A stretch of DNA of 64,000 nucleotides from Streptomyces sp. HNM0575 (GTDB lineage Bacteria > Actinomycetota > Actinomycetes > Streptomycetales > Streptomycetaceae). The notes beneath the pieces are model-generated. The model searched no databases, was not told the origin of the DNA, and saw nothing but the letters and a program-made list of their open reading frames with translations. The stretch is taken from assembly GCF_012726265.1 (NCBI RefSeq), contig NZ_JAASAG010000008.1, forward strand, positions 310,001-374,000, given 5' to 3'. Both the position numbers and the translations under genes were made by a program. How positions within the stretch are numbered: position 1 is the first letter of the stretch; each line of letters begins with the position of its first letter. Of the stretch, positions 54,529-62,813 are shown one piece after another.

Positions 54529-55665
54529 ATGCCTGCACCCGGAGAGCTCACATTCGTCGCGCCGCGCGGAGCCGCGAAACCGCCGCGGCACCTTGCCGAT
54601 CTCACGCCCGCCGAGCGCCGTGAGGCGGTGGCCGGGGCGGGGGAGAAGCCCTTCCGGGCCAAGCAGCTGTCGCAGCACTACTTCTCCCGGCTCGCGCACG
54701 AGCCCGAGCAGTGGACCGACATCCCGGCCGCCGCGCGCGGCAAGCTCGCCGAGGCGCTGCTGCCCGACCTCATGAACGTCGTGCGGCACATCAGCTGCGA
54801 CGACGGCATGACCCGTAAGACGCTGTGGCGGCTGCACGACGGCACGCTCGTGGAGTCGGTCCTGATGCGCTATCCGGACCGGGTCACCATGTGCATCAGT
54901 TCGCAGGCGGGCTGCGGCATGAACTGCCCGTTCTGCGCGACCGGTCAGGCGGGTCTCGACCGCAATCTGTCGACGGCCGAGATCGTCCACCAGATCGTCG
55001 ACGGCGTACGGGCGCTGCGCGACGGCGAGGTCACCGGAGGCACCGGCCGGGCCGACGGCTCCGGGGCAGGCCCGGCGCGGCTGTCGAACATCGTCTTCAT
55101 GGGCATGGGCGAGCCGCTCGCCAACTACAAGCGCGTCGTGGGAGCCATCCGCCGCCTGACCGATCCGGAGCCCGACGGTCTGGGGCTGTCGCAGCGCGGC
55201 ATCACGGTCTCGACGGTCGGACTCGTCCCGGCGATGCTGCGGTTCGCCGACGAGGGCTTCAAGTGCCGCCTCGCTGTATCGCTGCACGCACCGGACGACG
55301 AGCTGCGCGACACCCTCGTCCCCGTGAACACCCGCTGGAAGGTGCGGGAGGTGCTGGACGCCGCGTGGGAGTACGCGGCGAAGTCCTCGCGTCGAGTCTC
55401 CATCGAGTACGCGCTGATCAGGGACATCAACGACCAGGCCTGGCGCGCGGATCTGCTCGGCCGGCTGCTCAAGGGCAAGCCCGTGCACGTCAATCTCATC
55501 CCGCTCAATCCGACCCCCGGCTCCAAGTGGACGGCGTCGCGGCCCGAGGACGAGGCCGCGTTCGTTGAGGCGCTGGAGGCGCACGGCGTGCCGGTGACCG
55601 TACGGGACACCCGCGGACAGGAGATCGACGGCGCCTGCGGGCAGTTGGCGGCGACGGAGCGCTGA
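54529..55665 (+). CDS. rlmN: Dual-specificity rRNA/tRNA methyltransferase RlmN
   Basis: RlmN is a radical-SAM enzyme that methylates adenosine C2 in 23S rRNA (A2503) and some tRNAs. The radical-SAM cysteine motif CxxxCxxC is CGMNCPFC (near residues 129-136). The segment [33 protein letters not shown] and [18 protein letters not shown] are diagnostic. The two conserved mechanism cysteines are present (one near 118-130, the other in the C-terminal GACGQL). ATG 54529 begins [14 protein letters not shown], as in S. coelicolor. Length 378. Confidence 0.96.
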   Translation: MPAPGELTFVAPRGAAKPPRHLADLTPAERREAVAGAGEKPFRAKQLSQHYFSRLAHEPEQWTDIPAAARGKLAEALLPDLMNVVRHISCDDGMTRKTLWRLHDGTLVESVLMRYPDRVTMCISSQAGCGMNCPFCATGQAGLDRNLSTAEIVHQIVDGVRALRDGEVTGGTGRADGSGAGPARLSNIVFMGMGEPLANYKRVVGAIRRLTDPEPDGLGLSQRGITVSTVGLVPAMLRFADEGFKCRLAVSLHAPDDELRDTLVPVNTRWKVREVLDAAWEYAAKSSRRVSIEYALIRDINDQAWRADLLGRLLKGKPVHVNLIPLNPTPGSKWTASRPEDEAAFVEALEAHGVPVTVRDTRGQEIDGACGQLAATER

Positions 55666-55871
55666 AGCGGCCGCAAGGTCTAAGGTCTCAAGCCGCCGCA
55701 GCAGGGCAGCAAGCCCGTAACCGCAAGCCCCTGACCGCAAGCCCGCAGGGCAGGAAGCACGCGCGACGCCCGAAGACGGGTGGCTGATAACCTTCGTCGA
55801 AGGGCGCCTTGTCGCAGGCACATCAACCCTTCGTCCGGATCAGGGCTCCCGCAAGAGACAACAGACAACAG
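55666..55871. other. Intergenic region rlmN to TPP riboswitch
   Basis: About 200 bp with no gene. A 12-bp-like unit (accgcaagccc) is repeated around 55718-55745. A GATAAC at about 55787-55792 may belong to the promoter of the thiamine operon; no convincing -35 was found. Confidence 0.4.
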
Positions 55872-56002
55872 ACCGACAGGGGAGCGCACTCAGCGCTGAG
55901 AGTGCGGCCGTCACGCACGCGCCATGTGCACGCACATGTACGCAGCCAGGTACGGCCCGCAGACCCTCGAACCTCGCCCGGGTCATGCCGGGTAGGAAGT
56001 CG
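55872..56002 (+). ncRNA. TPP (thiamine pyrophosphate) riboswitch
   Basis: The conserved THI-element parts occur in order: a 5' CGACAGGGGAGC, GCTGAGA (55895-55901), GACCC (55962-55966), GAACCT (55969-55974), and CCGGGTCATGCCGGG followed by TAGGAAG. The P3 arm ends in a perfect hairpin CATGTGC-AC-GCACATG (55923-55938). P1 is formed by CGAC (55874-55877) and GTCG (55999-56002). The AGGAAG Shine-Dalgarno of the downstream gene (55994-55999) lies within the element, pointing to translational control by thiamine pyrophosphate. Confidence 0.93.
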
Positions 56003-57094
56003 ATGAGCCGTATGAGCAAGCACGTGCTGCGCGCGGGCGCCGCCGTCACCACGACCGTTCTCGCCCTCACCGGGGTGCTCACCGCCTGCGGATCGGGCGG
56101 GGGCGGCGGTGAGGACGACAAGACCGTCACCCTCGTCACCCACGACTCCTTCGCCGTATCCAAGCCCGTACTCGCGGAGTTCACCGAGCGCACCGGCTAC
56201 AAGGTGAAGGTGCTGCGGGGCGGCGACGCGGGCGCCGCCGTCAACCAGGCCGTGCTCAACAAGGGCAATCCGCAGGGCGACGTCTTCTTCGGCGTCGACA
56301 ACACCCTGCTGTCAAGGGCCCTCGGCAAGGGCGTCTTCAGCCCGTACAAGGCCGACGGCCTCGGCCACGTACCGGAGAAGCTGCAACTCGACGCGAAGCG
56401 GCACCGAGTCACGCCCGTCGACTCCGGCGAGATATGCGTGAACTACGACCGGAAGTGGTTCGAGAAGCGGCACTTGGCGCCGCCCCGGTCCCTGGGCGAC
56501 CTCGCGGATCCCGAGTACAAGAACCTCCTCGTCACCCCGAACGCCGCAACGTCCTCGCCCGGCCTGGGATTTCTGCTGGCCACCGTCGATAAGTACGGGA
56601 AGGACGGCTGGAAGGGCTACTGGAAGAAGCTGCGTGCGAACGGCGTCGAAGTCGTCGACGGCTGGGAGCAGGCGTACAACGACCGTTTCAGCGGCTCGAA
56701 CGGCGGCAAGGGCAAGGGCGACCGCCCGCTCGTCGTCTCCTACGCGACCAGCCCGCCCGCCGAGGTGATCGGCAAGAAGCCGCTGCCGGCGAAGGCACCG
56801 ACGGGCGTCGCGGACCGGACGTGCTTCCAGCAGACGGAGTTCGCCGGGCTGCTGGACGGCGCACGCAACGCCAAGGGCGGCAAGGCGCTGCTCGACTACA
56901 TGCTGAGCAGGAAGTTCCAGGAGGACCTGCCGCTTCAGATGTTCGTCGACCCCGCCCGCGAAGACGCCGAAGTACCCGAGGTGTTCAGGAAGTACGGGGG
57001 CAGGGTGGAGGGCGCCGCCGCCATGGACCCGGCTGAGATCGACGCGCACCGCGAAGAGTGGATCAAGTCGTGGACGTCGCTCGTCGTGAAGTAG
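56003..57094 (+). CDS. thiB: Thiamine ABC transporter substrate-binding lipoprotein
   Basis: The protein begins MSRMSKHVLRAGAA with a signal peptide and lipobox (LTACGS; modified Cys near residue 29), so it is a lipoprotein. The mature part is a periplasmic-binding fold (KTVTLVTHDSFAVSKPVLAEFTERTGYKVKVLRGGDAG, GDVFFGVDNTLLSRAL, PVDSGEICVNYDRKWF, VVDGWEQAYNDRFSG). It lies directly after a TPP riboswitch, which identifies the ligand as thiamine. ATG 56003 is chosen because an in-frame ATG at 55985 falls inside the riboswitch and AGGAAG lies just upstream; ATG 56012 is an alternative. It overlaps the permease gene. Confidence 0.92.
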   Translation: MSRMSKHVLRAGAAVTTTVLALTGVLTACGSGGGGGEDDKTVTLVTHDSFAVSKPVLAEFTERTGYKVKVLRGGDAGAAVNQAVLNKGNPQGDVFFGVDNTLLSRALGKGVFSPYKADGLGHVPEKLQLDAKRHRVTPVDSGEICVNYDRKWFEKRHLAPPRSLGDLADPEYKNLLVTPNAATSSPGLGFLLATVDKYGKDGWKGYWKKLRANGVEVVDGWEQAYNDRFSGSNGGKGKGDRPLVVSYATSPPAEVIGKKPLPAKAPTGVADRTCFQQTEFAGLLDGARNAKGGKALLDYMLSRKFQEDLPLQMFVDPAREDAEVPEVFRKYGGRVEGAAAMDPAEIDAHREEWIKSWTSLVVK

Positions 57095-58989
57095 CGGAGC
57101 AACCGGCGGGCGCGGAGCGGGAGTCGGAGCCGGTGACCGGAGGCCCGGCGCCGAGGCGGCCGCGCGGCGTCGACGGTACGGGAGGCAGCGGCACCCGTAC
57201 GGGCAGGAGTGCCCGTACGGGCACGGGATCGGGCAGGGGCAGCGGCAGGGGCATGGGAAGCGCCGTGCGTCTCGCGTTGATGGCGCCGCCCGTCGCCTTC
57301 TTCGCGGTCTTCTTCGCCTACCCCGTGGCGGCGATCGTCGCGCGCGGCCTGCGCGACGGGAGCACCGGCGGCTGGCGTCCGGGGCACCTTACCCAGGTCG
57401 TCTCCGACCCGGACACCCTCCACGTGCTGTGGTTCACGGTCTGGCAGGCGGCGGCCTCGACCGCGTGCACGCTGGCGCTCGCGCTGCCCGCGGCGTATGT
57501 CTTCGCGCGGTTCGACTTCCCGGGGAAACAGCTGCTGCGCGCCGTCGTCACCGTCCCGTTCGTACTGCCGACGGTCGTCGTGGGCTCGGCGTTCCTGGCG
57601 CTGCTGGGGCGCGGTGGCCTGCTGGACGAGTGGGTCGGGCTGCGCCTCGACTCCGGTGTCTGGGCGATCCTCCTCGCCCACGTCTTCATCAACTACGCGG
57701 TCGTCGTACGGACCGTCGGCGGCCTCTGGTCCCAGCTCGACCCGCGCCAGGAGGAGGCCGCGCGGGTGCTCGGTGCGAGCCGCTTCGCGGCGTGGCGCCG
57801 CGTCACGCTGCCCGCGCTCGCACCGTCGGTCGCCGCCGCCGCACTGATCGTCTTCCTCTTCACCTTCACGTCCTTCGGCGTGATCCAGGTGCTCGGCGGT
57901 CCCCGCTACGCCACGCTCGAAGTCGAGATCTACCGGCAGACCGCCGCACTGCTCGACCTGCCGACGGCCGCCGTTCTCACGCTGATCCAGTTCGCGACGG
58001 TCACGGCGCTGCTGGCCGTGCACGCGCGCACCATGCGTAGGCGGCAGTCCGCGCTGAGCATGGTCCCCGCCGAGCAGACCGCGCGGCGGCCCCGCGGAGC
58101 CGTGGAGTGGGTGCTGCCGGGTGCCGTACTGGCGGTGACCGCGCTGCTGGTCCTCGTGCCGCTCGCCGTGCTGACGCTGCGCTCCTTCGACGGGCCCGAC
58201 GGCTACGGACTCGCCAACTACCGTGCGCTGGGGCGGATTACGGACGGCGGCACGACCACCGCCACCTTCACCGTGCCGCCCGTGGACGCCGTCGGGAACT
58301 CCCTCGCGTACGCCGCCGTCGCGACGCTGATCGCGCTCGTCATCGGGGGGCTCGCGGCCGCGGCACTGACCGTACGGACGGGGGCGGCTGCGGGCACGGG
58401 CGCCGGGGCGGGAGCCGCGAACGGGCGCTCCGGGGCCGAAGGCGGCAGCGAGGGAGCGGTCGGCCGGCTGGTGCGCGGCTTCGACTCCATGCTGATGCTC
58501 CCGCTCGGCACGTCAGCGGTCACCGTCGGCTTCGGCTTCCTCGTCGCGCTCGACGAACCGCCGCTGGACCTGCGTTCGTCGTGGATGATCGTCCCCGTGG
58601 CGCAGGCACTGGTCGGCGTTCCCTTCGTGATACGGACGCTGCTGCCGGTGCTGCGGGCCGTCGACGTACGGCTGCGTGAGGCCGCGGCCGTGCTCGGCGC
58701 CTCGCCGCTGCGGGCGTGGCGCGAGGTGGATCTGCCCTTGGTCGGCCGTGCGCTGGTCGTCGCCGCGGGCTTCGCCTTCGCGGTCTCGCTCGGCGAGTTC
58801 GGCGCGACGGTGTTCATCGCCCGTCCCGACGCACCGACCCTCCCCGTGGCCGTGGCCCGCTTCCTGGGCCGGGCCGGTGAGGTCAACTACGGGCAGGCGA
58901 TGGCGATGAGCACACTGCTGATGCTCGTGTGCGCGGTGACGCTCCTCGCGCTGGAACGGATACGCACCCATCCCTCGGGGGAGTTCTGA
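57070..58989 (+). CDS. thiP: Thiamine ABC transporter permease
   Basis: The 639-residue protein is a fused two-part permease. Each half has about six spans and an EAA-type loop (EEAARVLGASRFAAWRRVTLPALAP near residue 235 and EAAAVLGASPLRAWREVDLPLVG near 550), which contact the ATPase. An N-terminal Arg/Gly/Thr-rich cytoplasmic region of about 60 residues and a Gly/Ala insert between halves are extra. GTG 57070 is chosen; it overlaps thiB by 25 bp and lacks a clear ribosome-binding site. It is part of the TPP-riboswitch-controlled operon. Confidence 0.92.
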   Translation: MDVARREVAEQPAGAERESEPVTGGPAPRRPRGVDGTGGSGTRTGRSARTGTGSGRGSGRGMGSAVRLALMAPPVAFFAVFFAYPVAAIVARGLRDGSTGGWRPGHLTQVVSDPDTLHVLWFTVWQAAASTACTLALALPAAYVFARFDFPGKQLLRAVVTVPFVLPTVVVGSAFLALLGRGGLLDEWVGLRLDSGVWAILLAHVFINYAVVVRTVGGLWSQLDPRQEEAARVLGASRFAAWRRVTLPALAPSVAAAALIVFLFTFTSFGVIQVLGGPRYATLEVEIYRQTAALLDLPTAAVLTLIQFATVTALLAVHARTMRRRQSALSMVPAEQTARRPRGAVEWVLPGAVLAVTALLVLVPLAVLTLRSFDGPDGYGLANYRALGRITDGGTTTATFTVPPVDAVGNSLAYAAVATLIALVIGGLAAAALTVRTGAAAGTGAGAGAANGRSGAEGGSEGAVGRLVRGFDSMLMLPLGTSAVTVGFGFLVALDEPPLDLRSSWMIVPVAQALVGVPFVIRTLLPVLRAVDVRLREAAAVLGASPLRAWREVDLPLVGRALVVAAGFAFAVSLGEFGATVFIARPDAPTLPVAVARFLGRAGEVNYGQAMAMSTLLMLVCAVTLLALERIRTHPSGEF

Positions 58990-60044
58990 TGCTGCGACTC
59001 GACGGTGTGACCGCCGGTTTCGGCGCCGGGCGGCGCGCACTGGACGGCGTGGACCTGGAGGTCGCGGACCACGAGACGGTGTGCGTCCTCGGCCCCAGCG
59101 GAAGCGGCAAGTCGACGCTGCTGCGCGTCATAGCCGGGCTGCACGCCCCGGACTCGGGGCGGGTCGTGCTCAACGGGCAGGACCAGGCCGGTGTGCCGCC
59201 GCACCGCCGGGAAGTCGGGCTGATGTTCCAGGACCACCAGCTCTTCCCCCAGCGCGACGTGGGCGGCAACGTCGAGTTCGGCCTGCGCATGCGCGGTACC
59301 GGCCGGCGCGAGACGGACGAGCGCGTCGACGAACTGCTCGGCCTCGTCGGCCTCCCCGGCGCCCGGCGGCGCGCGGTCACCTCCCTGTCCGGCGGCGAAC
59401 AGCAGCGCGTCGCCCTGGCGCGGGCGCTTGCACCGCAGCCGCGGCTGCTGATGCTGGACGAGCCGCTCGGTCAGCTGGACCGGGGACTGCGCGAACGCCT
59501 CGTCGTCGAACTCCGCGCGCTCTTCCGCCGGTTGCGCACCACCGTGCTGGCCGTCACGCACGACCAGGCGGAGGCGTTCGTACTGGCCGACCGCGTCGTC
59601 GTGATGAACGAAGGCCGCGTCGCGCAGGCGGGCACGCCGCTGGAGGTGTGGCTGCGGCCCGCCTCCGAATTCGTCGCCCGTTTCCTCGGATTCGACAACG
59701 TCGTGGACGCGACGGTCCACGGCGGCGCCGCCGAGACGCCGTGGGGCAAGCTGCCCGTAGAGGACGGCACTCCGGAGGGCGCGTGCCGACTGCTCGTACG
59801 CCCTGGCGCCGTGCGGCTCACCGAACCGGAGGACGGGCTGGCGTGCACCGTCGAGGCGCGCACCTTCCGTGGTGGCGACGCGGGAGCGGTGACGCTGTTG
59901 CTCAGCCCGGACAGCGGCCCGCGGCTGGAGGCCGCCTGCGCACTGCGTGAGGCGCCGGAGCCGGGGACCCGCGTCGGTGTCACCTTCCCCGACGGGCGGG
60001 ACGTGGTGCGGCTCGGCGCAGGGTCAGGGGCGAGGGCCGACTGA
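58989..60044 (+). CDS. thiQ: Thiamine ABC transporter ATP-binding protein
   Basis: The ABC ATPase has Walker A GPSGSGKSTLL (near residue 35), Q-loop LMFQDHQLFPQRDV, signature LSGGEQQRVALARAL, Walker B LLMLDEPLGQLD and the switch His in VTHDQAEAF. A C-terminal TOBE-like region follows (LLVRPGAVRLTE). ATG 58989 overlaps the permease stop (TGATG), so the two are coupled. The whole operon thiB-thiP-thiQ imports thiamine or a precursor. Confidence 0.93.
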   Translation: MLRLDGVTAGFGAGRRALDGVDLEVADHETVCVLGPSGSGKSTLLRVIAGLHAPDSGRVVLNGQDQAGVPPHRREVGLMFQDHQLFPQRDVGGNVEFGLRMRGTGRRETDERVDELLGLVGLPGARRRAVTSLSGGEQQRVALARALAPQPRLLMLDEPLGQLDRGLRERLVVELRALFRRLRTTVLAVTHDQAEAFVLADRVVVMNEGRVAQAGTPLEVWLRPASEFVARFLGFDNVVDATVHGGAAETPWGKLPVEDGTPEGACRLLVRPGAVRLTEPEDGLACTVEARTFRGGDAGAVTLLLSPDSGPRLEAACALREAPEPGTRVGVTFPDGRDVVRLGAGSGARAD

Positions 60045-60110
60045 CAAGTGACACAAGCGACACAAGTGACAACTGGCGGACGGCAGTTGAGGGATGACGA
60101 CTGGCAGATA

Positions 60111-60142
60111 ACAGCTGACGGATGACAAACGCCGTCAGCTGT
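60111..60142 (+). terminator. Hairpin after the thiamine operon
   Basis: An 11-bp perfect stem ACAGCTGACGG (60111-60121) / CCGTCAGCTGT (60132-60142) with a 10-nt loop lies 67 bp after thiQ. Its 3' arm is the first copy of the heptanucleotide repeat, so it may have arisen from repeat inversion rather than as a terminator. Confidence 0.5.
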
Positions 60143-60240
60143 CAGCTGTCAGCTGTCAGCTGTCAGCTGTCATCTGCCATCCGTCATCGGTGGTCTGTCA
60201 TCTGTCGCCCGTCATCGGCCGCCTGTCACCTGCAAGCCGC
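60134..60240. repeat. Heptanucleotide (GTCAGCT) tandem repeat tract
   Basis: Five perfect copies of GTCAGCT (60134-60168) and one imperfect (60169-60175) are followed by about 65 bp of degenerate copies (tgtcatctg, ccgtcatcgg and similar). The tract fills most of the 200-bp gap between the convergent thiQ and LOG genes and touches the 3' end of the latter. Confidence 0.9.
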
Positions 60241-60246
60241 CATCCG

Positions 60247-61344
60247 TCATCCGTCCGCTGTCAGCCGCGCCAGGGTCTCCGGGACCTCCTCGACCGACGC
60301 CGCCAGGGCGATCCGTGAGGCCATCGGCCTTTCCCGGGCCAGCGCCTGAAGCAGTGGCCAGCACGGCAGCGTCCGCGTCCAGTGCTCCTCGTCGACCAGC
60401 ACCATCGGCGTCGGGGCGCCGCGCGACTGGTAGTAGTTCGGCGTCGCGTTGTCGAAGATCTCCTGTACGGTGCCGGCCGCGCCCGGCAGGAAGACCACGC
60501 CCGCGTTCGACCGTGCCAGCAGGCCGTCCTCACGTACCGCGTTGACGAAGTACTTCGCGATGTGCTGCGCGAACGCGTTCGGCGGCTCGTGTCCGTAGAA
60601 CCACGTCGGGATCCCCACCGACGCACCGCCCCCGGGCCAGCCCTCCCGTACCTCGAAGGCCGCACGCGCCCACTCGCCCACCGACGCCGCGAAGTCCGGC
60701 GCCGCCGAGAGCATCTCCAGCGCCTTGCTCAGCATTCCGTCCTCGAAGGGCGCCGAGTACGCACCGAGGTTGGCGGCCTCCATCGCACCCGGGCCGCCAC
60801 CCGTCGCGACGGTGTGCCCGGCGCGGGCGAGAGCGCGTCCGAGGTGCGCGGCGCCCGCGTACGCATCGCTGCCGCGCGCCAGCTTGTGGCCTCCCATGAC
60901 GCCCACCACCCGTGCGCCGACGAGCTGTTCGTCGAGGGCGTCGGAGATCGCGTCGTCGTGCACGGCGCGGAGCATCGAGGAGAAGACGTCGCCGTCGTTC
61001 TTCGTCCGCTGGAACCAGTCGTACGAGCGGGCGTCGGGTGTCCGCTCGTATCCGCCCGCGAGTCCGTCGAAGAGCTCTTCGGGAGCGTAGAGCCGCCCAC
61101 GGTACGGGTCGAACGGCAGCCCCGGCACCGGCGGGAAGACCAGCCCGCCGCTCTCCTGCACCCGCAGTACCGACTCCGCGGCCATCGCACAGCCCAGGAA
61201 GACGGCGCCCTCGGTCTCTGCCGAGGCCAGAGCCGCGCCCCGTTCCCGCAGGTCTACCGACTGCACTCGCCAGCCGCTGAGCGAACCGGTCGCCTCCACG
61301 ACGTCGTCGAACTCTTCGAGGGTCTCTATCTCGTGGTCGAGCAT
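60247..61344 (-). CDS. LOG-family (putative lysine decarboxylase) nucleotide-binding protein
   Basis: The 365-residue protein carries the TIGR00730/LOG Rossmann fold. VVGVMGGHKLARGSDAY binds phosphate, and ATGGGPGAMEAANLGAY is the classical segment. The usual PGGxGTxxE motif appears as PGAAGTVQEIFDN, with the second Gly replaced by Ala. LOG enzymes release cytokinin bases from their ribotides; many bacterial members hydrolyse nucleoside monophosphates, and this longer branch is less studied. An N-terminal domain of about 130 residues precedes the fold. ATG 61344 is the start. It is convergent with the thiamine operon and separated from the downstream ABC genes by a terminator. Confidence 0.85.
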   Translation of the reverse strand: MLDHEIETLEEFDDVVEATGSLSGWRVQSVDLRERGAALASAETEGAVFLGCAMAAESVLRVQESGGLVFPPVPGLPFDPYRGRLYAPEELFDGLAGGYERTPDARSYDWFQRTKNDGDVFSSMLRAVHDDAISDALDEQLVGARVVGVMGGHKLARGSDAYAGAAHLGRALARAGHTVATGGGPGAMEAANLGAYSAPFEDGMLSKALEMLSAAPDFAASVGEWARAAFEVREGWPGGGASVGIPTWFYGHEPPNAFAQHIAKYFVNAVREDGLLARSNAGVVFLPGAAGTVQEIFDNATPNYYQSRGAPTPMVLVDEEHWTRTLPCWPLLQALARERPMASRIALAASVEEVPETLARLTADG

Positions 61345-61416
61345 CCGCTCAGCGTAGGCGTCACGCGGCCGGGGCGGCTCCGCTTGTGCTAAAGGCGGGC
61401 CCTTGCTGGATGCGAA

Positions 61417-61449
61417 AGGCGGCCCCCTCTACTGGAAAGGGGGCCGCCT
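61417..61449. terminator. Terminator of the ABC exporter operon
   Basis: A perfect 12-bp stem AGGCGGCCCCCT / AGGGGGCCGCCT with a 9-nt loop lies between the ABC permease stop (61515, minus strand) and the LOG gene start. A partial second copy of the left arm precedes it (AAAGGCGGGCCC, 61391-61402). Confidence 0.8.
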
Positions 61450-61514
61450 CTGGTGCTCCGGCGGAAGCGGTGGACGACGGCGCAACATCGGCACCGCCGC
61501 CAGCCAGTGCCGCC

Positions 61515-62813
61515 TCAGGACGTAAGCGGAAGCGCGGCGAGCTGTCCCACCGCCCAGGTCAGCGCGCCCAGTACGCCGCACACGACGATCGCGCGGAGCG
61601 CCGCCGCCCCGCGCAGCAGCCGTCGCGGAGCGCCGAGCTTGACCAGGGCGGCGTTGGCGGGTTTGCGAGCCGCGCGTGACTCCGCTGCCGCCGTCAGCGC
61701 GCTCGCCGTGACGCAGACGACCACCAGCGCGGCTCCGAGCAGCGTCAGCGGCCCGAACATCCGCGCACCGGCCTGCGGTGATGCGCCGTAGAGTTCGGAG
61801 GCCGCCAGTCCGCCCGCGGCCACCGCGCACAGCACGCCCAGCGGCCGTCCGATGCGCGCCGACTCCTGCTGGAGCACCCGCCCCGCCAGCAGGCGTACGG
61901 CACCGGGCCTGCCGACGGACAGCAACCGCCCGCACAGCTGGGTGAGTCCGGGGCCGGCCAGTACGAGACCCATCGCGGTGAGCAGCCAGCCGCCCAGCAC
62001 GCCGGGCGCGCTGTTGGACAGCACGGCCGACAGCGACAGCGGCTTGGGCGACCGGCTCGCGTATGTCTCCGCCGCGAGCCCCGCCGCCATGAACGCGGCG
62101 CCCCACGGCAGGGTGACCGACGCGGGAAGCGAGCCGGGCAGGATCCGCAGGGGCTGTCCGTCACGGTCGTCTGCCGCGTGCTCCCGTTGTCCCTCCGCAT
62201 TTCCGTCCGCTACGGCACGGGCGGTGTGCGCACCGCCGGCCCCGCCGCCGACGCCGACGGAGCCCCCGCCGGCGCCCGCCGTGCCGCCCGCCAATGCCGG
62301 CAGCACACCGGGCCGCGTCGCCAACGCCGCGGCGCACGCGGCCGCCAGCGGCGGAACGCACAGCAGCACGACCGTCGCGGCGACGGGCAGCGGACGGTCG
62401 GCGGCCAGCATCCGCATCGCGGCCCCGCCGAAGGGCGCCGACGCCAGCTGCCCGCGCAGATAGAGATAGATCACGAGCGCCACGGCGCTGCCCAGCAGGG
62501 ACGACATGGCGGTCGAGGCGGCGGCGAGCACCGGGACCCGCGCCGGTCCGATGCCGGCGGCGTCCAGTGCGGAACGCGACCGCGAGCCCGGTTCCGTACG
62601 GGCGACCGCCGCGGCGAACTGCACTGCCGCCGCGAGCGGTACGAGACACCACACCAGCCGGACCAGCGAACCGCCGGGCTGCTGCGGGTGGGAGAGGGCA
62701 TGACTCAGGGCGGCGAGAAGCAGGAATCCCACGACGGACGTCGCGCACGCCACCAGCAGGCGGCGCAGCAGCGTCAGCGGGTGACCCCCGCGGGTCAGAC
62801 GGAGAGCGAGCAC
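61515..62813 (-). CDS. FtsX-like ABC transporter permease
   Basis: The 432-residue membrane protein begins MLALRLTRGGHPLTLLRRLLVACATSVVGF. About eight to ten hydrophobic segments are visible, with an extracytoplasmic or loop region and a Gly/Ala/His-rich insert near nt 62150-62310. It resembles FtsX/MacB-type permeases paired with a dedicated ATPase. The GTG start 62813 overlaps the ATPase gene (which ends at 62795), so the two are translationally coupled. The substrate is unknown; such exporters often move lipids, peptides or antibiotics. Confidence 0.85.
   Translation of the reverse strand: MLALRLTRGGHPLTLLRRLLVACATSVVGFLLLAALSHALSHPQQPGGSLVRLVWCLVPLAAAVQFAAAVARTEPGSRSRSALDAAGIGPARVPVLAAASTAMSSLLGSAVALVIYLYLRGQLASAPFGGAAMRMLAADRPLPVAATVVLLCVPPLAAACAAALATRPGVLPALAGGTAGAGGGSVGVGGGAGGAHTARAVADGNAEGQREHAADDRDGQPLRILPGSLPASVTLPWGAAFMAAGLAAETYASRSPKPLSLSAVLSNSAPGVLGGWLLTAMGLVLAGPGLTQLCGRLLSVGRPGAVRLLAGRVLQQESARIGRPLGVLCAVAAGGLAASELYGASPQAGARMFGPLTLLGAALVVVCVTASALTAAAESRAARKPANAALVKLGAPRRLLRGAAALRAIVVCGVLGALTWAVGQLAALPLTS

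Noticed and set aside
55985-56002. ATG 55985 as the thiB start
   Set aside because: It lies inside the conserved GTCATGCCGG element of the TPP riboswitch and has no ribosome-binding site; ATG 56003 follows AGGAAG.
60111-60142. Treating the hairpin after thiQ as a certain terminator
   Set aside because: Its 3' arm is part of the heptanucleotide repeat, so it may be a by-product of the repeats; kept at moderate confidence only.
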